Source: Candidatus Nitrosocosmicus sp.
GTDB taxonomy: Archaea; Thermoproteota; Nitrososphaeria; Nitrososphaerales; Nitrososphaeraceae
NCBI GenBank assembly: GCA_025934495.1
Contig: JAICXY010000003.1
Location: forward strand, 1 to 64,000
Reading direction: 5' to 3'
DNA length: 64,000 nt
The translations under genes and the position numbers were made by a program. Within the stretch, counting starts at the first letter, position 1; each line of letters starts with the position of its first letter. Under the pieces are notes generated by a model, which ran no database searches, had not been told where the DNA came from, and saw only the letters and a list, made by a program, of their open reading frames with translations. Below are positions 11,456 through 23,111 of this stretch, one piece after another.

Positions 11456-12262
11456 TTGAAAATAGGGAATTATGAAATCCCTGATATAAGATTATCCGAA
11501 GCTATTCAGGATGTTAAAAAAATATTTGATAAAGTCAAGAATACCCAAGATCTCACTCATTATTCAGATATAGCAGTGATGCTAGATTATAAAAGCAAAA
11601 TAGGTGGTGCATTCTACCGAAGGTTAAATAGTTTGACCCTTTTTGGGTTATTGGAAGGTCGGGCTAAATATCGCGTCACAGAATTAGGCGAAAATATTTC
11701 TTATCCCATCAATGAAAATCAAAAATCAGAATTATCTTCAAAGGCATTTTTAAATGTGCCACTCTGGAACAAATTATATAGTAAACATGGAAAACAGTTA
11801 TCAGATAATGTATGGTTTGATATAAAAAACATTACTGGCATTTCTGCTCCAGAATCCCAAGCATTAGAGAAAGAAGTAAGAAAATGGTATTTAGAAGATG
11901 TTGTTTTTATGATGGAGAAATTAATTGTTAGAAATGGGGAGCAAAATGGTTCTATAGTAGAAGATTCTACCAATTCGAATGTAGAATATGATACTAATAA
12001 CCATATAAATAAAAATGAACCAAAAATAATAAACCATGATACTTTTGCAATAAACGAAGCAATATTAGAAAAGATTCCTTTTGGTAGGGACATTATAATT
12101 TACTTACCAAAAGGGAATATACTCAAATCATGGGAAAAAGCTCAAAGATATATGGAACTTTATTTAGAAGATTATGTTGATTATGAAAAGTCATCAAAAG
12201 CATCAGAAATGGCTGAATTGGATAATGTAGAGGGAAATAATGATACATTACAAAAATCATAG
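11456..12262 (+). CDS. Conserved hypothetical protein with probable winged-helix N-terminal region
   Basis: 268-aa ORF; LTHYSDIAVMLDYKSKIGGAFYRRLNSLTLFGLLEGRAKYRVTELG resembles a wHTH. Confidence 0.65.
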   Translation: MKIGNYEIPDIRLSEAIQDVKKIFDKVKNTQDLTHYSDIAVMLDYKSKIGGAFYRRLNSLTLFGLLEGRAKYRVTELGENISYPINENQKSELSSKAFLNVPLWNKLYSKHGKQLSDNVWFDIKNITGISAPESQALEKEVRKWYLEDVVFMMEKLIVRNGEQNGSIVEDSTNSNVEYDTNNHINKNEPKIINHDTFAINEAILEKIPFGRDIIIYLPKGNILKSWEKAQRYMELYLEDYVDYEKSSKASEMAELDNVEGNNDTLQKS

Positions 12263-12479
12263 ATATTTTTTTAGATAATTTGTTTATGTATTACCTTTTT
12301 TAATACAAAACTGGAATGTTTAAAAATAAAAATTAATACAATAATTAAAAAACAATTTAATAATGATGTTGTCTATTATTCAATCCTAATCATTTAAAGT
12401 ATTTTATATTAATGTCAAAACAATGAAATAATGAAAATCATATACAAAATATTATAATTTAGTAGTTTTAATTATAACT

Positions 12480-12758
12480 ATGAATGAATTACAAGTCAAA
12501 CAACAATTAATAAGCAAATTAGAAAATAATGATTATTTTATAGAATGGGGAAGTAAAATTGCAATAGTATTCAATAAAAGAAATAAGAAATTTAGAATAG
12601 AAGTTACTGATGGTACATATTCTTTAAATTATGACTCTGATTACGAAATTATCAAAGTTGAAATTAACACCCGTGGAATGCATGAAATGATTCTAAGATC
12701 AAGCCTTCCTGATAAAGAGCAAGTTAGAAATTACTTTAGAAAAATTACCGCATATTAA
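12480..12758 (+). CDS. Hypothetical protein
   Basis: 92-aa ORF, normal composition. Confidence 0.5.
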   Translation: MNELQVKQQLISKLENNDYFIEWGSKIAIVFNKRNKKFRIEVTDGTYSLNYDSDYEIIKVEINTRGMHEMILRSSLPDKEQVRNYFRKITAY

Positions 12759-12940
12759 AAATAACTATTGATATTGGATTTTATCTAATTCAGTTCACTT
12801 ATTGACTGAAATTTTTGTAATAGTAAATATTGGCTAATTTAAAATCAGATTATTATTTTATATCTAAATCAAAAGCATTATTCTTATGATTTATAAAATT
12901 ATTAATAATACATATATGATAATTAAGAACTGGAGATATT

Positions 12941-13369
12941 ATGCGAGTTGATCATATCGCAATTGCAGTAAATAGTGCTGAAGATGCCCTTGAAAATTAT
13001 AAAAAATTATTAAATGTGGATAAAATAGAGATCGAAGAAGTCCCAAATGAAATGGTAAAAGTTGTAATGATAAATTTGCAAGATACTCGAATAGAGCTTT
13101 TAGAACCTACCAGTGAAAATAGTCCCATAAGTAAATTTTTAAAAGACCGTGGCGAGGGTATTCATCATATAGCTATTACCGCAGATGAAATAGAAACTGA
13201 TGTAAACCATGCATTGGATAAAGGTATAAAGTTCCTCGGAGGTTTAAGAACAGGTTCGTATGGTAGAAAAATAACTTTTATTCATCCAAAGTCCCTAAAT
13301 GGTGTATTGGTAGAATTATGCCAGGCACCTCCTCAGGATGATGGACAAACTTTAGAAAACAAAATATAA
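12941..13369 (+). CDS. mce: Methylmalonyl-CoA epimerase (VOC fold)
   Basis: MRVDHIAIAV..., GEGIHHIAITADEI, VLVELCQ are characteristic of the family. Confidence 0.9.
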   Translation: MRVDHIAIAVNSAEDALENYKKLLNVDKIEIEEVPNEMVKVVMINLQDTRIELLEPTSENSPISKFLKDRGEGIHHIAITADEIETDVNHALDKGIKFLGGLRTGSYGRKITFIHPKSLNGVLVELCQAPPQDDGQTLENKI

Positions 13370-13489
13370 AATAAATAATAATATTGTTTTTAATCCATTA
13401 TTTTTTTAACGAAAATTATGGTGATTTAAGAATTGGAATAATTGAAACTTTTTCGTTAAATTAATTAATATAATCTATACAATATTATT

Positions 13490-13987
13490 ATGAGATTTAT
13501 AGTCATAATTTTACATGGGATTATATTATCTTCGTTTATTATATGGACTATTTATGATATACCTCATTTTAATATAGTGAAAGATTCTATTGTGTATGCA
13601 AGTCCAAATTCATCTCACCTATCTAAAAAAAATGAAATATCCAGCAATTTTATAGAAAATTATACAGTATCCAAAACGGATAATAATAAAATGAAAGGAT
13701 TACTAATAGTGAAAATATTAGTTAATAATAACGTTGGAAACAAAACCCCTTTTGATTTTATCATCAATATACATGCAAATGATCCATCTATTGCTTCATT
13801 TCATGGAAATTCATCTGGAACTCATGTTATGTTAGGGATGGGGATGTATAGCGTTTCCGAGTTGCCCATTCCTGGTTATTTCAGTTCATATTCTACAGAT
13901 TGTTTTGGTGGGATTATGGCAATTGATATTAAGCATTGTATTATTACCAATACATATTCTCCACCACATTCTTCAATTTCCAAGTAA
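13490..13987 (+). CDS. Exported hypothetical protein
   Basis: 165-aa ORF with N-terminal hydrophobic segment. Confidence 0.6.
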   Translation: MRFIVIILHGIILSSFIIWTIYDIPHFNIVKDSIVYASPNSSHLSKKNEISSNFIENYTVSKTDNNKMKGLLIVKILVNNNVGNKTPFDFIINIHANDPSIASFHGNSSGTHVMLGMGMYSVSELPIPGYFSSYSTDCFGGIMAIDIKHCIITNTYSPPHSSISK

Positions 13988-14007
13988 TTCGATAGACCAA
14001 TCAAATC

Positions 14008-14265
14008 ATGTCTACTATAATTAGAATAACTGTACTTTATTTTGCTAATGTTAAAGATATAACTGGTGTAAAAAAGGAAACAATGAACTTAACACCGGAT
14101 ACATCTATAAAAAAACTTTTAACCAATATATCTTCAAAATACCCTGCTATTAAAAGTATATTAGATGTTGTCAAAATTTCTGTAAATTATAAAATGATGG
14201 AGATGAATACAATTCTAAATGATGGAGATGAAGTAGCGCTCTTACCTCCCGTTTCTGGAGGATAG
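14008..14265 (+). CDS. moaD: Molybdopterin synthase small subunit / ubiquitin-like MoaD
   Basis: Beta-grasp length and C-terminal DGDEVALLPPVSGG. Confidence 0.9.
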   Translation: MSTIIRITVLYFANVKDITGVKKETMNLTPDTSIKKLLTNISSKYPAIKSILDVVKISVNYKMMEMNTILNDGDEVALLPPVSGG

Positions 14266-14272
14266 ATAAAAA

Positions 14273-14824
14273 ATGCATTGTGATAACGATAAAGAAGATT
14301 TGAATAAAGAATCATATGTAAATGGCGATTCTCTATCTATAGGGAAAGATCTAAGTCAGGGTGTTCATTTAGATAACGATCATCACCGAATAACAACAAA
14401 AGAAATTGATATAGACTCTATTTTAAAATCGGTAAGCACAATTGGTGATACGGACTCCACAACTATTGGAGCAACAGTTCTTTTTATAGGTTCGGTTAGA
14501 AACTTTGGTAACGACGGTCAAGTTCAAAGTATGAAATATGAATCCTATATGGGAATGGCCGAAGAAAGAATTAAAGATATTGAAAATATTGTAAAAAAAA
14601 AATGGGATATAAAGAAAATAAAAATAATTCATAGAATCGGTGAATTGGCATTAGGCGAAAATAGTATAGCAATAGCAATCGCAACTTCTCATAGTAAAGA
14701 TGCATTTGAAGCTTGTAATTTTGCTCTTTATAAAATAAAACAAGAGGTACCTATATGGAAGAATGAAAAGTTAGCAGATGGTAGATTAAAATGGGTTGAT
14801 GGAAAACCTATTGAGAAATATTAA
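14273..14824 (+). CDS. moaE: Molybdopterin synthase catalytic subunit MoaE
   Basis: FIGSVRNFG, MKYESYMGMAEERIKDIE, HRIGELALGENSIAIAIATSHSKDAFEAC, VPIWKNEKLADG.RWVDG; adjacent to moaD. Confidence 0.92.
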   Translation: MHCDNDKEDLNKESYVNGDSLSIGKDLSQGVHLDNDHHRITTKEIDIDSILKSVSTIGDTDSTTIGATVLFIGSVRNFGNDGQVQSMKYESYMGMAEERIKDIENIVKKKWDIKKIKIIHRIGELALGENSIAIAIATSHSKDAFEACNFALYKIKQEVPIWKNEKLADGRLKWVDGKPIEKY

Positions 14825-15460
14825 CATTATTAAAAATTTATTAATTCATTATAGGGGTTGTATTTGAGATTTAAAGCCTAATCCAAAATTATCTACCATA
14901 AATAATTATACAAAGAGAGAACTATACTAATCCAAAACGGGTCTCTTTCTTTTTATATCCTGTTTTCTGAATCTGTTCTACCATCATGAATTGGTTCTTT
15001 TCCATATAATATATCTTCCAGTATTATGTTTTTTGCGATTTAAAATCAATTTAATTTATTTTTCATCTTTTCTCATTTTCTCCTATTGAGTAAATGTAAT
15101 ACATAATATATTCAATTAATAGTTGTTACCGATTTTACGGATTTAAAATTTTGTGCTCTATCGAGAATAGCTTCTCTTTTCTTGTTTTTCCATCTTCTGT
15201 TTTATGAGAAAATGTGAAATATACCATTTAATACTGAATTATAGACTCCACACAAGTTACTAATTTTTATAAAATATGTAGTAGAATATAATAACATGAT
15301 AATTAAGAAAGAAGGTAGAATACCTTCCTTATCAGCTAAAATGTATATTTTAACATTGAAAAATAAAAAAATTACAATAACCTAAATCTATTTCCATATA
15401 ATTGGTTAACAAAAGGCATACTATTTTAATTCAATTGTATTTAACTAAATAGATAGGAAA

Positions 15461-16636
15461 TTGCTAAATGGAAAACGTATAGTAATTCTTGGCGCAGGTT
15501 TTGGTGGATTAGCTTCTGCTAACATATTGCGAAAAAATCTTTCATTAAATCATCAAATTACCGTTATTGATAAAAAAGATTACTTTTTGATGGGATTTGT
15601 TAATCTATGGATTTTAAATGGAGATAGAAGATTTGAAGAATCAAAAATTTCTTTAAATAATCTAAAAAATAGAGGCATATCTTTTATACATGATGAGATA
15701 ATTGAAATAAATCCTATAAAAGGATACATTAAGACATCAAATCAAAAATACGAATACGATTATTTAATAATAGCTTTAGGTGCTGAATATGCTCCCGAAC
15801 GAGTCGAGGGATTTGTAACAAATAGAGGTTATAATCTATATGACGTACACCAAATTCTCGATATTAGAAATGAAATACTTAAATTAGAACAAGGAAGAAT
15901 AGTAATATGTATAACAAACTTTCCCTATAAATGTCCTCCAGCACCATATGAAGCATCTTTGCTAATTAATGATATTTTGATTAAAAACAATACTAGGAAT
16001 AATATTGATATTGATATATATGCACCTTCTCCAACACCTTTACCTGTAGCAGATCAAAAGGTAAATAAAGATGTAAATGACTTACTTGAAAAAAACCATA
16101 TTTGTTTTCATCCATTACATAAAATAAAATCGGTCTCAAACAGAAAATCTCTAGAATTTGAATTTAATAGTGAGAAAACAGTACACGTAGATTATAACAT
16201 CTTAATAATTATTCCTCCACATCGATCTCCTTCAATAGTAAATAATTCTGGTTTAATCAAGAATGGTCAAAATTGGATTGACGTTGACAAATTTACTTTA
16301 AAAACAAAATATGAAAATGTTTTTGCAATAGGCGATGTAACAGAAATTAAAGTTGATAAGAATATATCCATCCCTAAAGCCGGGATCTTTGCAGAAGGTC
16401 AAGCAAAGGTTGTTTGCGAACAAATTTTAAACGATATTAGAAATCAATCAAGTAATCCCCGGTTCGATGGAAAAGGATTTTGCTTTATGGAGATAGGTAA
16501 TAAAAAGGCAGGTTTTATAAATACAGATTTTTATAATTTCGGTGGCCCACTTACAATTCTTGAACCGCCTTCTGAAGAATCATATAGAAAGAAAATCGAC
16601 TTTGAGAAAAACAGACTAAATGATTGGTTGGGATAA
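15461..16636 (+). CDS. FAD/NAD(P)-dependent oxidoreductase (sulfide:quinone oxidoreductase / NDH-2-like)
   Basis: Rossmann motif VILGAGFGGLASA, FAIGDVTEIKV. Confidence 0.85.
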   Translation: MLNGKRIVILGAGFGGLASANILRKNLSLNHQITVIDKKDYFLMGFVNLWILNGDRRFEESKISLNNLKNRGISFIHDEIIEINPIKGYIKTSNQKYEYDYLIIALGAEYAPERVEGFVTNRGYNLYDVHQILDIRNEILKLEQGRIVICITNFPYKCPPAPYEASLLINDILIKNNTRNNIDIDIYAPSPTPLPVADQKVNKDVNDLLEKNHICFHPLHKIKSVSNRKSLEFEFNSEKTVHVDYNILIIIPPHRSPSIVNNSGLIKNGQNWIDVDKFTLKTKYENVFAIGDVTEIKVDKNISIPKAGIFAEGQAKVVCEQILNDIRNQSSNPRFDGKGFCFMEIGNKKAGFINTDFYNFGGPLTILEPPSEESYRKKIDFEKNRLNDWLG

Positions 16637-17019
16637 TTCCAACGATTGGTTATTTAGATATGTGGTTTTGATTAAATACTTTGTAAAGTTAAGAATTAAA
16701 ATGTTATTTTTAATCAAATGCATTTGGTCATGTAAAGTAATATTTGATAATTATACTAAAATGACCGTAATTTTTTTTATAAAAAATTAATGTTTTTGAA
16801 TTATATATTTAAAACAATTATTTAAAGAATTTTTCTCTATTATATATACCATTTAGCTTGTAATTCAAACCTTATCGAAAATTTTTCTGTTTATTTTAGA
16901 AATTCATAGTTTATATATTTATGTTAATTGGCATAGATCACAATATTGATATTCTTTAATAATGACGATATAGGCCTTAGACATCAAAATACATAACTTT
17001 TGAGGATTTTACAAAATAT

Positions 17020-17490
17020 GCTTTTGGAATTCTAGCCGTAATTTTATGTCCATTTGAAGAGATGCCAATAACAGCAAGAATCCATGGGCTTCTAATGGTC
17101 ATAAGTACAGATTGAGGTAAATAAATTCGAAGAAATACGGAATTTTAAATGTGTTTGAAATATACGATTCCAGACAAATTATATGATGCAAGTAAAATGC
17201 TATAAAAAAAAGAAAACAAAGAAACAGTTATTAACTTTTTTAACAGATTAGATAGAAAATACGATAAAATTTCAAAATTTCTTGTATTTGAAAATATATC
17301 AGTGCACAAAACTCGAAAATCCACTTGAAAGAAATAAAGTGGTTATGGTTACAAAGGTACGCGATTAACAATTCTGAATTAAAATATTGACCAAGAAATA
17401 GTAATAGCATTAGCAAATGGTTGTATATGTACAATAAAAATCGTGTTAAATCAAAGACAAAAGTCATACAAGACTATAGATGAATTTGAA
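17020..17490 (+). mobile_element. Decayed IS630-type transposase relic
   Basis: Frameshifted plus-strand fragments FNRLDRKYDKISKFLVFENISVHKTRKS and YAINNSEL resemble FIKRVDQKYDSNVKQIFLILDNISIHKSNKV and QAINNSTF of the element at 37991-39168. Confidence 0.6.
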
Positions 17491-17747
17491 ATTCTTAAAT
17501 GAATCGAGTGTTTATATCCGAAACATTGTTTATCCATACTTTAATTGTATTCTATTATTTGCAAAGTATGCTGGTACCCACCAAAAAAGATAAGCAATTA
17601 TTTGATAAGTTTATTTAATTTTGTCATATTATTATCAAGATGCAGACGAGCATGAGTCTCATGATAGATTAAACAATTATCGGAGAAATTGGAATAATCA
17701 ATAAAGACAATATATATAGGCAAATGTGGTTTACTAAAGTGTAAAGA

Positions 17748-18737
17748 TTGAAAAAGATATCCTTTTCTCTAATTCCATTAATTTTCATAATTTTTATTAT
17801 TTGTATAACATTATTTTCAGCACAAAAAGTTAATAGTACAACACGTATAACATTACAACCCCTACAACAAGGCTATAACAGTTCCAAGGTGGTAATCATT
17901 GCTTTTGATGATTCACCAAGAAGTCAATTCACATTAGCTAAACCAATTTTAGATAAATATGGATTTAAAGGTAGTTTTTTTACAGTCTGCAATTTTGTCA
18001 CTGGTACTGGGAATCACCATGACAAGACACGCATGACATGGCAGGACATTAAAGATTTACAAAACGAAGGCCATGATATTGAATCACATACAATGACCCA
18101 TACTGATCTGAATTTTAAAACACAACAAGATTTAATATATGAAGTAGGCGGATCGAAGCAATGCCTTTTAAACCATGGAATCAATTCTACTATTTTTGCA
18201 TATCCAGCTAGCTCTGGAAACCAAAATGCTACGGTAATTAATGCTGTTTCTAACTATTATGATTGGGCAAGAAGTGGAGATGCACCGCTAGCGTTTTTGC
18301 ATTGCAATGGATATAAAATAGAGAACAATTGTAATCCAATTAGCAAAAGAGGATTAATACCCTATGAAAATAGATATGATGTTAGAAATTGGAGCGATCG
18401 TCCAAAATCACCTGGTCCTAATGAATTAGCTATACCTCTTAATAGAACACAGATGCTTTATCAATTCATTAATGAAGTAAATCTTCAATCAAAGTATAAT
18501 AAAAATGGATGTATAAATGCAATTCCAATAGTTGTATATCATGACTTTATTAAAGATAGCAATTTACAATATATGCCCACCAGATCAATAACTGAGGACA
18601 CCTTGTTTGCATCCGAGATGAAATATCTGCATGATGCTGGATTTAAAGTATTAAAGGCATCAGATCTCGGATATAATCCAAATAATGGTTATATGTATAT
18701 AAGAGGACCTACCAATGAAATGATGAAAAATTGTTAA
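17748..18737 (+). CDS. Secreted polysaccharide deacetylase family protein (CE4/NodB-like)
   Basis: Signal peptide, VVIIAFDDSPRSQ, HDIESHTMTHTDL. Confidence 0.88.
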   Translation: MKKISFSLIPLIFIIFIICITLFSAQKVNSTTRITLQPLQQGYNSSKVVIIAFDDSPRSQFTLAKPILDKYGFKGSFFTVCNFVTGTGNHHDKTRMTWQDIKDLQNEGHDIESHTMTHTDLNFKTQQDLIYEVGGSKQCLLNHGINSTIFAYPASSGNQNATVINAVSNYYDWARSGDAPLAFLHCNGYKIENNCNPISKRGLIPYENRYDVRNWSDRPKSPGPNELAIPLNRTQMLYQFINEVNLQSKYNKNGCINAIPIVVYHDFIKDSNLQYMPTRSITEDTLFASEMKYLHDAGFKVLKASDLGYNPNNGYMYIRGPTNEMMKNC

Positions 18738-19320
18738 ATTATCAGCAATTTTTACAATATTAAAATAGAATATACATTGGGTAGTACACATCTACTTACA
18801 ATTGTCTTCTTTTTCTCAATACTATACCTTCAAAAATGGAAAAGTAAATGTTCTCAAAAGTAAATATGTAAGCAGAAGAGTTAAGTTTTTTTACAATAGT
18901 TCATTGTTAGAATACTTTCAAACTCTATTGTTCCGATGTCCTTTTAAGATTTTATCTAAGCCAATAATTGATTTATAGGCTATTACAAGGTTAATTTAAC
19001 GCCAGTTTTAGCAAAAATAAGGCTTATTTTGCATTTCTTTCTCAAGGGAGTAAATAACGTGGAAACGTTAGTTACCATTTAGACCATATAGATCTATGTA
19101 AAACATTAAACTTAATTTTTTGAATACTTTTGCACACTATTTTTGATGCTTATGATTTTAAATATTAATTCAGAATTTAATCCCACATATTATGGATAGT
19201 TGGATAGCTTAATTACCAAACATCACTCACTTTTTTTATCATTTTTACCTGTTCTAAATTTTATCTACAAAGACGTTATATCTATCAATATCTATTAGTA
19301 TTTAATGCTTAAATTGAAAC

Positions 19321-19600
19321 TATGATAATACTGTTTGTAATTATCGCAATAATTGGCATGATTTTAACAGTGACACTTACAATTCAATCATCAAATGCAA
19401 ATTTATAAACTTCAGTCCAATTTACTAGAATCCTAAAAAGGGTAATACAAATACTATTGCAGCTTCTTTAGATTATGGCGGTATTAAATGTTAGGATCAA
19501 AACGGTGGAACGGTTGCAACAGCAGGTATCAAATAAGATTCCGATTCTATAGGAATTCATGGAATTTAAGGTTCTAATGACAGACGCATTTTGAAGGAAT
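19321..19600 (+). pseudogene. Decayed small exported-protein gene
   Basis: MIILFVIIAIIGMILTVTLTIQSSNANL* followed by fragments ASLDYGGIKC and GGTVATAGIK broken by stops. Confidence 0.3.
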
Positions 19601-19961
19601 TATTCAAAATAATTAAATTATTTAATTGCTTATACTCTTTTATTTTTTTTTCATGTCAACCCAATATTTTTAATGATTTATTATATCTATTTTTTTGCTA
19701 TAGTAAATTAATTGATAGCTCATAGTGATTATATAGTTAATTTAATAGATTGTATGTAATGTGATTACAACATAATAATCATAGGATTGTATAGGACATT
19801 TTATTTATTAACTATTCATGTTTAATAATTTTTTCATTTTTTTTAGGTAAAAACAAAACGGAAAAAATTGTAATTAAATTCACCAATAAAAAATAAACAA
19901 CAAAAATGCAAATAGTCATTTAAAATAGGTAATTATTGTTATTTTTATTAACTATACCTTT

Positions 19962-21080
19962 TTGATATATCCATATAAATACAACCGGTTTCACAAATAT
20001 TTAATGGAGCAGCTACTTCGTACAATCAAACTTTTAGGAAATTGGTCTGCTAACCGCGTTATAGGAAGAAGGCGTCCATTAATTGCGGTCTTTAGTCTTA
20101 CACATTATTGTAATTTTTATTGCCCTATGTGTCCTTTTGGAGATTCGGATAAGGTTAGTCAAATTAAATTTGCAAAAAAAAATGATTTGAGTACAGAGCA
20201 ATGGAAATTAATTTTTGATAAGGTTTCAAAGAATTGTATTTGGTCCATTATAGAAGGGGGTGAACCAACTAGTCGCCCTGACTTTATGGATCTTGTTCGC
20301 CATATCTACAATTTAAAGCTCCCTATAACATTAATTACTAATTGTTCTTTACTTCATAAAATCGATCTAGTTGAATTGAAAAAATATATTCAATTTATTG
20401 TTTGTAGTATTGATTCTGTATTTGAGGATTCATATTGCAAAGTACGAGGCGTTCCCCCTCATATTTACCGAAAGGTAATAGAAAATTTACATCTTTTGAC
20501 AGAATATAAAGTACCACACTACTTTAACAGTGTCATAACCAAATATAATACTGAAGAATTCATTGACCAATCCTATTTTGATAAAGCATTGGAACTAGGC
20601 TCTAATGCTGTTTCTTTTACTTTTGTAGAAGATCGATCTGATGTTAATTACTCTTTGCTTCCAGATCAAAAGACGATGATCGATGTTTGTAAAAGTATAC
20701 TGGATTATAGAAAAAAACACTCTAATCCACAAATAATGATACCCTCGCAATATTTCGAGCAGATAATCGAAAATGGAAGAGGCCTTTTTGATGAATGCGG
20801 AGTATGGAAAAGTATATTTGTTAATGGCAATGGTACAGTTCTAGTCCCCTGTTGGAAGTTTAATAGTCCTCAAAATACTTATAATCTGTTGGAGCAAAGC
20901 ATAGATGAGATTTGGAGTGCACCCCAATGGGAGATTGCCAGAACATGTCATGACTGCAAAGTGCTAGGATGTATATGGTACTCTTCACAACCGGTAACTA
21001 CATTTGCAAAAAATTACATGACAGGTCTTTCAAAAATGATTTCACAGAACAAGCCTGAATATATAAAAGATACTCCGTAA
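19962..21080 (+). CDS. Radical SAM protein with SPASM-like C-terminal Cys region
   Basis: LTHYCNFYCPMCPFG (CxxxCxxC), IIEGGEPTSRPDF, C-terminal Cys cluster CHDCKVLGC. Confidence 0.85.
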   Translation: MIYPYKYNRFHKYLMEQLLRTIKLLGNWSANRVIGRRRPLIAVFSLTHYCNFYCPMCPFGDSDKVSQIKFAKKNDLSTEQWKLIFDKVSKNCIWSIIEGGEPTSRPDFMDLVRHIYNLKLPITLITNCSLLHKIDLVELKKYIQFIVCSIDSVFEDSYCKVRGVPPHIYRKVIENLHLLTEYKVPHYFNSVITKYNTEEFIDQSYFDKALELGSNAVSFTFVEDRSDVNYSLLPDQKTMIDVCKSILDYRKKHSNPQIMIPSQYFEQIIENGRGLFDECGVWKSIFVNGNGTVLVPCWKFNSPQNTYNLLEQSIDEIWSAPQWEIARTCHDCKVLGCIWYSSQPVTTFAKNYMTGLSKMISQNKPEYIKDTP

Positions 21081-21329
21081 TGTTTTGAAATAAATTTTTA
21101 CTTTAATGGATAACTAATTTCTCCTATTTTATCATAAAAATCTAGTAGTTTAAAATTCTATTGTATTTATGTTTGTTAATCCATTCCAGAGAATGTTTAT
21201 TTAATTGTTATGGTTGTAGATTTGATCTTCAATTAAACTATAGTTTATAATCCCTTTATTACGGTAGAAACCCCTTTTTTATAAGTATTTCTTTCTATAT
21301 CTTTCAGGATCGAGCTTTGAGAATAATTG

Positions 21330-22790
21330 CATATTTATTTTTGCTCTGGTTTCATTATCTCTTTTAAAACTCTGCCCGCTTCTTTTTCTTTCCACCATGT
21401 ATTACCAAATTTACTTTGCATATAAATCTCCAATTCGAATGCCCTTATGGCTGCAAGCAAATAACTTGGCACATACATTATTGAATCAGGTAATATATGA
21501 TGCAATAACCAATATTCCCCCGGCATCTCAAATCCCGTATATTCTTTGATAAGTTTAGAATATGCTTCGCTAGCTTGATCCAATGTAAAATTCTTTCGTC
21601 AGAATTTTAGATTCATTAAAGAATTTGCAGTTTAAAAGGTAATAAAAAATAAATCCATAAATATATTTCCAGAATTTAATTCATTAATTTTACTTGATCC
21701 ATCTGTGTCAACAAAATTTCTGCTAAAAAAATATGATTCTTTAAGCCCTTCAAAAAATATGGAGAATATTTCAATTATGCCATTAGACATTTGAGATTTA
21801 TCTCAATAATTGTTATCTTTGTCTATTGACGCAGCATGCACTGAATGAATACTTCCATGGAAACAAACCTGAAGATCAAAATATGGACTTGACTTGACTT
21901 TCGCTTTTGTATAATATACAGATATCCCCAGGTATTTTAACAAAAAAACACGCAGATGAAATACATTTATTCTTTCTATCTTCGCTATCAAAATGAATTT
22001 TTGATAAATCAAATTCTAAATTATTGAATAATTCTTTTACTTTATTGATTGGATCTCCCGATGAAAAATTATTTTCTATATCTACATAAACTTTAATTCT
22101 ATGATAATAAAATAATAATAGTATTCATATTCCCGATCTAGTAATTGTTTACTTATATCTATTAACGCCTCTCTAAAGGGTTTTTTAGATCTATTAACAA
22201 GTTATGTTATAAATCAACTAGTTTGTAATATAATATATTTTCATTTTCCAAATTTCCCGATAATGCACCTAGTTTGTCACTATCTTTTGATGCATTAATG
22301 GATTCATATGCTTCATAAGCTTGTCTTATGTCCAAACCCTCTTCTAATATTTGTGATATACTTTTAGTTTTTTCGATAAATTCATTAAATACTTTTTTTC
22401 TGGCTTGCTTGGGAATTTTTCTCAATACTATAGAACTGCCTACATCTATTCCTATTTACTGGAATTTATTTAATGAGTAAGTAGATGATATAATTTTTGT
22501 ATTTCTTGCTTTATGTTTTCTAAATACAATTTTATGGTCTTTGAATAGACCATACTTTCTATAGCGTTTACAAGTAGAGAACGTGGTTGAGAAAAGGAAT
22601 TAATAAAAATCCTGGAATTTGAGTTTCATCTCATCAAGGTTTTTAACTATTTCTTCATCATATACAAAACCACCACCATATTGTTTGTATTGTTCATCTG
22701 TATCTGGAACATAAAGGCTCTCAATCTTACACCATTGCTCAATGTTCAATATTAAAGAAATTGGCTAAAGCAATATTAATCAAATGTTTT
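21330..22790 (-). pseudogene. Decayed larger protein-coding gene, family uncertain
   Basis: Same-strand fragments (21335-21583, 22207-22425, about 22590-22740) with protein-like composition in different frames separated by stops. Confidence 0.45.
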
Positions 22791-23111
22791 TTTAATTTCA
22801 ATTTTTTGTATCATGAAAGTTTTTTGAATAATGTTTAATTTTACCTGCAAATAAACTCACTCTTAAAATAAAAAATGCTGGAATATATTAGTACATGAAA
22901 AACAAATTTCTTACTTTTGCTAATTTAATCATAAAATAGAAATTTGTGTCTTCTATCTATTAGCAATATTTTCAATGCATTAATCTTTTTGATTGAAATA
23001 ATCTCTTGCAAATTGACATTATAAATAAAATGTCATACTTCTCTTTTGTAGATCTAATTTTATTTTATATTGACGATATTAAACATTGATAAATATTAAT
23101 TTAAGTATAAT

